Positions 1 through 5,601 of a stretch of DNA of 5,601 nucleotides are shown one piece after another. Made by a program: the position numbers and the translations under genes. The notes under the pieces were generated by a model that was not told the DNA's origin, did not search any database, and saw nothing but the letters and a program-made list of their open reading frames with translations. Each line of letters opens with the position of its first letter. Positions within the stretch are counted from its first letter, which is position 1. This DNA comes from JBEIJQ01 sp040380145 (GTDB lineage Bacteria; Bacteroidota; Bacteroidia; Chitinophagales; Saprospiraceae). Location of the stretch: NCBI GenBank assembly GCA_040380145.1, contig JBEIJQ010000181.1:1-5601 (forward strand), in the 5' to 3' direction.

Positions 1-30
1 AAACGCTACCGCTGAAAAAGTCCGATAAAG

Positions 31-75
31 ACCCAAATTGAGCAGATCAAAAAGAGCCTAATGACAATTTTGGGT
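31..75. repeat. Imperfect inverted repeat, 10-11 bp arms
   Basis: ACCCAAATTG at 31-40 is mirrored by CAATTTTGGGT at 65-75, with one extra base in the right arm and a 24-nt spacer. It could be a hairpin downstream of a gene that ends left of the window. No U-tract follows on either strand, so an efficient intrinsic terminator is unlikely. A remnant of a mobile-element end is another possibility, but no transposase sequence is seen next to it. Confidence 0.3.
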
Positions 76-297
76 TAATCAGTGCTTGATCACCCACCTC
101 CGGCAGGTTGATATCCTACATATCCCATGGCCAGATTGCCTAAGCGACCATTCGAAGGTCTGCCTGTTATTCTAGTAGCGATTTTTTTGACGCAAGTTGC
201 TCACTACTTTTTTCGCAGAGCTGTTTCTTTCAATTATTTTTTTATTTTAATTTTGATTATCAGTATTTTATATAAAATAAATATCCAGAAAGAACGG

Positions 298-319
298 TTT
301 TTTGCCCATGGGCAAAAAA
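298..319. repeat. 22-bp perfect palindrome upstream of galE
   Basis: The sequence T6-GCCCATGGGC-A6 is an exact palindrome with no central spacer. It lies 52 bp before the galE start and touches the -33 region of the candidate promoter. A symmetric site in this position suits binding by a dimeric transcription factor. Folded as RNA it would give a stem with a CATG loop, three G-C pairs and six A-U pairs, without a separate U-tract, so it is a poor intrinsic terminator on either strand. The operator role is inferred from position and symmetry only. Confidence 0.55.
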
Positions 320-328
320 TTATCTTTG
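301..328 (+). promoter_or_regulatory. Candidate Bacteroidota-type promoter for galE
   Basis: TATCTTTG at 321-328 matches the TAnnTTTG -7 consensus of Bacteroidota primary-sigma promoters. TTTG at 301-304 can serve as the -33 element, but the 16-bp gap is slightly shorter than the usual spacing. Transcription would start near 332-336, giving a leader of about 35-40 nt before the galE TTG. The -33 element lies inside the palindrome at 298-319, so a protein bound there should compete with RNA polymerase. The motif match is seen directly; promoter activity is inferred. Confidence 0.45.
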
Positions 329-371
329 CACCGCTAAAAGCCTTTTTGTCGCACTTTTCGAAAAAAATCCC

Positions 372-1400
372 TTGAAAAAAATACTCGTGACCGGCGGCTG
401 CGGCTACATCGGATCGCACACGGCCATCGAGATCCTGCGCCAGACCGACTGGGCTGTCGTTTCGATCGACAACCACCTCAACTCCGATCCCCTCACGGTG
501 CAAAGGATAGAGGCAGCCACCGGCCGCGCGATGGAAAACCACGCCGTGGATCTTTGCGATGCCGAAGCCTTGGGCGAGGTTTTTGCCCGGATCGGGGAAT
601 TGGCCGGTGTCATCCATTTTGCCGCCCTCAAATCGGTTCCGGACTCGGTGGCCCAACCGCTGCTGTATTACCGCAACAACCTGCTCGGCCTTTCCAACCT
701 TTTGGAAGCCTGTGCCGCACATCGGGTGCCCCATTTTATTTTTTCCTCTTCGTGCTCCGTGTACGGCAATGTGTCGCAACTGCCCGTCCGCGAGGACACG
801 CCGCTGAACGAGGCCGAATCGCCCTATGCCTATACCAAGCAGATCGGCGAGCGCATGCTTCGGGATTTCGTGCGGGCCGATCCCCATGCGCCCGGCGTGA
901 TCGCCCTGCGGTATTTCAACCCGGTGGGTGCCGACCGGAGCGGTCTCAACGGCGAAGATCCGATTAATGCGCCCACCGCGCTGGTGCCGATCATCGTCCA
1001 GGCCGTGGCGGGCCGTCGGGACGCGCTGACCGTTTACGGGACGGACTACCCTACCCGCGACGGCACCTGTGTGCGGGATTACCTGCATGTGAGCGACCTC
1101 GCGGACGCCCATCTGCTCGCCCTGCGGTATCTGCTCGAAGGGCGGGCAGCCGAAAAGTTCGAGATCTTCAACCTCGGCACGGGCAACGGCGTAACGGTGC
1201 TCGAAGCGATCGCCGCTTTCGAACGGGCCACCGGCAGGGCGGTTCCTCACCGCTTCGGGCCCCGCCGTCCCGGAGATGTGGCGGCCATTTACAGCGATTC
1301 GTCGCGGGCCGAAAAAATCCTCGGCTGGAAGCCGCGCCGCGACATCGAGGAGATGATGCGCTCGGCATTTGCCTGGGAAAAAGAGTGCGCGAAACGATAG
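372..1400 (+). CDS. galE: UDP-glucose 4-epimerase
   Basis: This cytosolic, NAD-dependent enzyme of the extended short-chain dehydrogenase family interconverts UDP-glucose and UDP-galactose, for the Leloir pathway and for sugar nucleotides used in surface glycans. The 342-residue product has the family's usual length. The Rossmann glycine motif TGGCGYIG is at residues 7-14. The catalytic Ser is at 127 (in FSSSCSVYG) and the Tyr/Lys pair at Y152 and K156 (PYAYTK). Further hallmarks are HFAALKSV (82-89), RYFNPVGA (180-187), the VRDYLHVSDLADAH stretch (234-247) and the C-terminal GWKP (318-321). Translation starts at TTG: the MKKILVTGG beginning is exactly right for the family and no upstream ATG fits. 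There is no Shine-Dalgarno sequence, only an A-rich leader. The residue aligned with E. coli Tyr299, which limits substrate size, appears to be Ile306. The gene is monocistronic here and converges on the TatD-family gene. Confidence 0.96.
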   Translation: MKKILVTGGCGYIGSHTAIEILRQTDWAVVSIDNHLNSDPLTVQRIEAATGRAMENHAVDLCDAEALGEVFARIGELAGVIHFAALKSVPDSVAQPLLYYRNNLLGLSNLLEACAAHRVPHFIFSSSCSVYGNVSQLPVREDTPLNEAESPYAYTKQIGERMLRDFVRADPHAPGVIALRYFNPVGADRSGLNGEDPINAPTALVPIIVQAVAGRRDALTVYGTDYPTRDGTCVRDYLHVSDLADAHLLALRYLLEGRAAEKFEIFNLGTGNGVTVLEAIAAFERATGRAVPHRFGPRRPGDVAAIYSDSSRAEKILGWKPRRDIEEMMRSAFAWEKECAKR

Positions 1401-1408
1401 CCTCCGCC

Positions 1409-2083
1409 TTATCGTCCCATCTTCCCGCCCAGCACCTCGTACATGTTCCGGGAAACTTGCTCGAGCACCCATTCCAGCGGACGGCCCTTGATCTCGGCGG
1501 CGCGCCCATAGACCGCTCGGATGTCCACCGTGGGATCGCCGTCCGTTTCGAGCAGAAAACGATCGTCCGGTATTTCCCGGAAGGCGCGCACGATGGGCCG
1601 ATCGTCGGGCGAAAACAAGGCCTTCCCAAAAGAAAGTGCGCAGCCGGCCGCCACCAAAACGCAGGCTATTTCGGGGCCTTTGGCAAAACCGTGCACGATC
1701 CAAGGCATGCGCGGGCGCAGCGAACGCCGTAGGCCCGTCAACTCGTCAAAGGCCCGCACACAGTGCACGATCACGGCTTTGTCCATCTCCTCGGCCAATC
1801 GGACATGGCGTTCGAACACCGTCCGTTGGATTTCTAGGGCCGGCCCCCGCAGGCGGTCCAGACCGGTTTCGCCGATCGCCGACACTTGGGGCAGGGCAGC
1901 ATTTTTTTCCACCCAAACAAAAGTTTCTTCCCAATTATCCGCCGACAAAAACCACGGGTGCAGCCCGATGCAGCAGTACCCCGCTTCTGAGAGCCGATCC
2001 CGGTCTTTGGGATCGAGGGCCACCATGGAGCGGACTTCCGGGTCGCCGGTGAGCGGGAGATGGGTATGGAAATCGTAGAACAC
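1409..2083 (-). CDS. TatD-family metal-dependent hydrolase
   Basis: The product is a TIM-barrel amidohydrolase of the TatD type. Family members are metal-dependent hydrolases, several of them 3'-5' exonucleases or DNases, but the substrate of this one is unknown. With a GTG start at 2081-2083 it has 224 residues, typical of the compact Bacteroidota version and shorter than the roughly 260-residue E. coli TatD. Expected metal ligands are visible: the HxH pair at H6 and H8 (YDFHTH), E72 (AIGETGLD), H107 (IVHC), H131 (IVHGF) and D181 (LLETDGDP). GLHPW at 40-44 is also characteristic. The frame stays open to an ATG at 2203, but that start would overlap atpG and translate straight through the terminator hairpin, and the extra 40 residues resemble nothing in the family. 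GTG is therefore preferred. No Shine-Dalgarno sequence is seen. It has no clear promoter of its own and may rely on read-through from the atp operon. Confidence 0.9.
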   Translation of the reverse strand: MFYDFHTHLPLTGDPEVRSMVALDPKDRDRLSEAGYCCIGLHPWFLSADNWEETFVWVEKNAALPQVSAIGETGLDRLRGPALEIQRTVFERHVRLAEEMDKAVIVHCVRAFDELTGLRRSLRPRMPWIVHGFAKGPEIACVLVAAGCALSFGKALFSPDDRPIVRAFREIPDDRFLLETDGDPTVDIRAVYGRAAEIKGRPLEWVLEQVSRNMYEVLGGKMGR

Positions 2084-2099
2084 GGATTCGGGGGGCGAG

Positions 2100-2128
2100 A
2101 AACGGTGCCACCAAAAAACGATGCCACC
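2100..2128 (-). repeat. 13-nt direct repeat overlapping the atp terminator
   Basis: Read on the minus strand, GGTGGCATCGTTT (2128 to 2116) recurs as GGTGGCACCGTTT (2112 to 2100), with one difference and a 16-nt period. The first copy is the 3' arm of the terminator hairpin plus the start of its U-tract. The second copy lies between the terminator and the TatD-family start, and contains the self-complementary GGTGGCACC. It may be a partial duplication of the terminator, or a competing arm for the same 5' strand. Confidence 0.55.
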
Positions 2129-2150
2129 GGAAAAAATCCCAGTGGCATCG
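2113..2150 (-). terminator. Intrinsic terminator of the ATP synthase operon
   Basis: In minus-strand RNA, CGAUGCCACUGG (2150 to 2139) pairs with CCGGUGGCAUCG (2130 to 2119). This gives a 12-bp stem with a single U-G wobble and an 8-nt loop, followed directly by six U (2118 to 2113). These are the textbook features of a Rho-independent terminator. It begins 30 nt after the atpG stop codon and so closes the atp operon. It ends about 30 nt before the TatD-family GTG. On the plus strand the loop holds an A-run and the stem is followed by no T-run, so it should act in the minus direction only. Confidence 0.9.
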
Positions 2151-2180
2151 GTGTAGAGGCACGAAAGTTCGACAGAGGAA

Positions 2181-3077
2181 TCAGCCACCCAAACTGGCGG
2201 CACCTCCGACGATTTCGGCCAATTCTTTCGTGATGGCCTCTTGGCGGGCCTTGTTGTAGTTGATGCGCAGTTCCTTGAGGAGTTCCTCCGCGTTTTCGGA
2301 GGCTTTGTCCATGGCCGTCATACGGGCCCCGTGTTCGGAGGCGTGGGTATCGAGCAGCGTTTTGTGGAACTGGGTCTGAAGGATGGTGGGCACGAGATTT
2401 TCCAGCAGCGATTCGCGATCCGGTTCGAAGAGGAAATCGGCGCGCATTTTTTTGCCCGAGGCACCCGCGGCAGGCTCCATTTTGGCCACCGGCAGGAAAG
2501 GCTCGGCAACGAAATTTTGCATGGCCGCATTGCGGAACTGGGCGTACACGATGTCGATCGAGTCGTACTGCTTGCTTTCGAAAGCCTTCATCAGTTTGTT
2601 GGACACCCGGGCGGTGTTGTCGAAAGCCAGATCGTCGAACAAGGCGAGGTGATCGGCGACAAAGTGGATGTCCGTGTAACGGCGACGGAAATAGTCGTAG
2701 CCTTTTTTGCCGATAAACAGGATGGATAGTTCGCCGGCGGCGCGTTGGGCAGCGTATTTGCCTTCCACGAGCTGGACGGCCGTCTTCACCAAGTTGGTGT
2801 TGAAGGCTCCGCACAGCCCGCGGTTGGACGTGACCAGCACAATGCAGGCTTTTTGGACCTTGCGGGCCTGTCCGAAACTGGTCGAGGCGTCCGATCCGAG
2901 GCTGGAGAGGATGTTCGACAGCATGCTGTTGAGCTTCTCCGAGTAGGGGCGGAGCTGCTGGATCGAACCCTGGGCCTTGCGCAACTTGGCGGCCGAGACC
3001 ATTTTCATGGCCTTGGTGATCTGTTGCGTCGAGATGACGGAGGTGATTCGTTCGCGGACTTCTTTGAGATTGGCCAT
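2181..3077 (-). CDS. atpG: F1Fo ATP synthase gamma subunit
   Basis: AtpG is the central shaft of F1. Its paired N- and C-terminal helices turn inside the alpha3beta3 ring and couple ring rotation to catalysis on the cytosolic side of the membrane. The 298-residue length is normal. The N-terminal helix carries the conserved pattern RERITSVISTQQITKAMKMV (8-27), the Rossmann-like middle domain contains TSNRGLCGAFN (83-93), and the C-terminal helix ends with the family signature ITKELAEIVGGAAS (282-295). A stretch around 195-215 (with PAAGASGKKM) is a variable loop. The ATG lies 8 nt after the atpA stop with no Shine-Dalgarno sequence, which suggests translation coupled to atpA. It is the last gene of the operon: a strong terminator follows and no atpD appears, unlike the proteobacterial order. 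Confidence 0.97.
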   Translation of the reverse strand: MANLKEVRERITSVISTQQITKAMKMVSAAKLRKAQGSIQQLRPYSEKLNSMLSNILSSLGSDASTSFGQARKVQKACIVLVTSNRGLCGAFNTNLVKTAVQLVEGKYAAQRAAGELSILFIGKKGYDYFRRRYTDIHFVADHLALFDDLAFDNTARVSNKLMKAFESKQYDSIDIVYAQFRNAAMQNFVAEPFLPVAKMEPAAGASGKKMRADFLFEPDRESLLENLVPTILQTQFHKTLLDTHASEHGARMTAMDKASENAEELLKELRINYNKARQEAITKELAEIVGGAASLGG

Positions 3078-3085
3078 GGGATGGA

Positions 3086-4669
<1,584 letters not shown>

Positions 4670-4676
4670 GATATTG

Positions 4677-4699
4677 TAGAATTTAAAACAGTGATTCTA
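4677..4699. repeat. Short inverted repeat in the atpH-atpA spacer
   Basis: TAGAAT (4677-4682) and ATTCTA (4694-4699) form a 6-bp inverted repeat with an 11-nt loop in the 46-nt spacer between atpH and atpA. The spacer is strikingly AT-rich against its flanks. An A/U-rich leader without a Shine-Dalgarno sequence is common before well-translated genes in Bacteroidota, so the low structure may matter more than the weak hairpin. No TAnnTTTG promoter match is seen here. Confidence 0.35.
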
Positions 4700-4715
4700 A
4701 GATTGGAATATGCGA

Positions 4716-5276
4716 TCAAATTGTGCGTGCGAAGGTGTTTTCGCGGAACATCCGGCGCAGTTGGTCGAGTTTGAAATCCACGCTGGCGTCGTAGATCTTG
4801 TCGTCGAGGTGCATCACGAAGCCACCGATCACATCGGGATCCACTTCGGACACCACCTCCACTTGACCCGTGGCGATGCCGTTTTTTTGTAGGCGGGCCA
4901 CTATGTCCTGCAAAGCGGATTCGCCGAATGGTACCGCAGAGCGGATCGTCAACGTGGTGATGTTCTTGTGGCGGCGGTACAACTGGACGAAATCTTGGGC
5001 GATTTCGTCGAGGTATTCCTCGCGGCCTTTGCGGAGGATCAGGTGGATGAACCCGTTGGTCACGCGGTCGATCTTGTCCGCAAAAATGGTATCGAAGATC
5101 TTGCCTTTTTTGTCGGCCTTGACGACCGGACTTTTCAGCAAGGCCCGAAAATCGGCGTTTTGCGACAGTTGGGAGAAGAAGCGCATGTCTTGGTGCGCTT
5201 CTTCCAATTTGCCCATTTCGAGCGCCAGATCGAAAAACGATTTGGCGTAACGGGAGGTTATACGGGATACTGACAT
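4716..5276 (-). CDS. atpH: F1Fo ATP synthase delta subunit (OSCP)
   Basis: AtpH sits on top of the F1 head and joins the alpha N-termini to the C-terminal end of the b-subunit stalk, so that the head does not turn with gamma. The 186-residue length is typical. The N-terminal part (about 1-105) is the helical F1-binding domain, beginning SRITSRYAKSFFDLALE and including FIHLILRKGREEYL (76-89). The C-terminal part carries the OSCP/delta signature VDPDVIGGFVMHLDDKIYD (145-163), followed by the basic DQLRRMF. The gene starts at ATG 34 nt after the atpF stop, with no Shine-Dalgarno sequence, and its stop is 46 nt before atpA. Position between atpF and atpA is the conserved order. Confidence 0.95.
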   Translation of the reverse strand: MSVSRITSRYAKSFFDLALEMGKLEEAHQDMRFFSQLSQNADFRALLKSPVVKADKKGKIFDTIFADKIDRVTNGFIHLILRKGREEYLDEIAQDFVQLYRRHKNITTLTIRSAVPFGESALQDIVARLQKNGIATGQVEVVSEVDPDVIGGFVMHLDDKIYDASVDFKLDQLRRMFRENTFARTI

Positions 5277-5310
5277 GGGTATGGAGCTGGTAGAGGCGTT
5301 GTGCCAGGGA

Positions 5311-5601
5311 TCAATTCATTTTGAACTCATCGGCGAGCCGGGCCGCAAAGGACTCGTGTTCGGCGTTGCCCTTGAGCTCTTTGCGGATGATTTTTTCCGC
5401 AATGTCCACGGCCATCGAGCCGATCTGGTTTTTCACGTTCAGGATCATTTCCTGTTCGCGGTTTTTGATCTCGGCCACCGCACTTTCGACTTTTTTCTTG
5501 AACTCCGCATCGGCGCGCAATTTGGCCTCGGCAATGATCTTGTCCTTGACCGAATTGGCTTCTTGCAGGATCAGGGCGCGTTCCTCGCGGGCCGAGCGCA
5601 G
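5311..5601 (-). CDS. atpF: F1Fo ATP synthase b subunit, C-terminal part (cut by window edge)
   Basis: Subunit b is a membrane-anchored, largely helical dimer that forms the peripheral stalk between the Fo a subunit and delta/alpha. The last 96 codons are in the window, and the frame runs open through the right edge (LRSAREERALILQEANSVKDK is its visible start). The N-terminal membrane helix and roughly 70 residues lie outside. What remains is a highly charged, Ala- and Glu-rich coiled-coil segment followed by the delta-binding end, with MAVDIAEKIIRKEL as the most recognisable block and DEFKMN at the terminus. A TTG codon at 5518-5520 could be misread as a start; it is internal, since the homologous helix continues upstream of it. 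It is the first visible gene of the operon, followed by atpH after 34 nt. Confidence 0.93.
   Translation of the reverse strand: MRSAREERALILQEANSVKDKIIAEAKLRADAEFKKKVESAVAEIKNREQEMILNVKNQIGSMAVDIAEKIIRKELKGNAEHESFAARLADEFKMN

Larger units (their letters stand above)
1..371. other. AT-rich region upstream of galE, no supported gene
   Basis: No convincing coding region is visible here. Base composition changes sharply from the GC-rich genes to the right: from about 180 to 371 the sequence is dominated by T-runs (182-188, 208-213, 237-243) and A/T stretches. An open frame at 127-375 would encode 82 residues rich in Phe, Ile and Leu, and its TGA overlaps the galE TTG start. I recognise no family, and its hydrophobicity is what T-rich DNA gives by chance. 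Positions 1-41 could hold the last codons of a gene entering from the left, since stops occur at 13-15, 26-28 and 39-41 in the three frames, but none can be preferred. Supportable contents are the galE promoter candidate, the palindrome at 298-319 and a weak inverted repeat at 31-75. Confidence 0.6.

Noticed and set aside
82..101. Resemblance of TTGATCACCCACCTCC to the 3' end of 16S rRNA (GGATCACCTCC)
   Set aside because: An extra CCA interrupts the match and the sequence upstream bears no similarity to 16S helix 45, so chance is the simplest explanation.
146..160. T-arm-like hairpin GACC-ATTCGAA-GGTC, possible tRNA fragment
   Set aside because: The stem is only 4 bp, the loop is one base out of register with the TTCRA consensus, and no acceptor, D or anticodon arm can be built around it.
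127..375. An 82-residue hydrophobic protein upstream of galE, overlapping its start
   Set aside because: The hydrophobic character follows from T-rich DNA, there is no conserved motif I recognise, and the candidate galE promoter and palindrome lie inside it. It is kept only as a point to test.
234..1703. A 489-codon open frame on the minus strand across galE and the 3' half of the TatD-family gene
   Set aside because: It overlaps two well-supported genes in the wrong frame, is Arg/Gly-rich and ends in a Lys/Ile string from the AT-rich region. It is a composition artefact.
1834..2814. A 326-codon minus-strand frame spanning atpG and the TatD-family N-terminus
   Set aside because: It is an out-of-frame reading of both genes, contains no recognisable domain and would cross the operon terminator.

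Overview
The window looks like a chromosomal segment from a fairly GC-rich member of the Bacteroidota (coding regions about 60% G+C by eye). Three things point there: the F1Fo ATP synthase cluster runs atpF-atpH-atpA-atpG and stops at a strong terminator with no atpD/atpC behind it; no start codon has a Shine-Dalgarno sequence in front of it; and the only promoter-like match has the TAnnTTTG -7 element typical of this phylum. The protein sequences agree, for example a short insertion in AtpA and a compact TatD-family hydrolase. Genus cannot be fixed from this window.

Layout. Positions 1-371 hold no gene I can support. The stretch is AT-rich, above all from about 180 to 371, and carries a 22-bp perfect palindrome beside a plausible promoter just upstream of galE. 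galE (372-1400, +, TTG start) encodes UDP-glucose 4-epimerase. It converges, with only 8 bp between stop codons, on a TatD-family metal-dependent hydrolase gene (1409-2083, -, GTG start). About 30 bp upstream of that start lies a very clear intrinsic terminator (2113-2150, minus-strand sense) that closes the ATP synthase operon. The rest of the window is that operon on the minus strand: atpG (2181-3077, gamma), atpA (3086-4669, alpha), atpH (4716-5276, delta/OSCP) and the C-terminal part of atpF (5311 to the right edge, b subunit).

How the genes fit together. AtpF and AtpH form the peripheral stalk that holds the alpha3beta3 head still. AtpA supplies the non-catalytic nucleotide-binding subunits and the catalytic arginine. 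AtpG is the rotating central shaft. Beta and epsilon are not in the window; in this phylum they usually sit at the 5' end of the same cluster, which would be beyond the right edge. GalE and the TatD-like protein are ordinary housekeeping genes with no evident functional link to the synthase. I see no defence system, mobile element, CRISPR array or novel multi-gene system. The points most worth a second look are regulatory: the palindrome upstream of galE, and the terminator with a duplicated 3' arm between atpG and the TatD-family gene.
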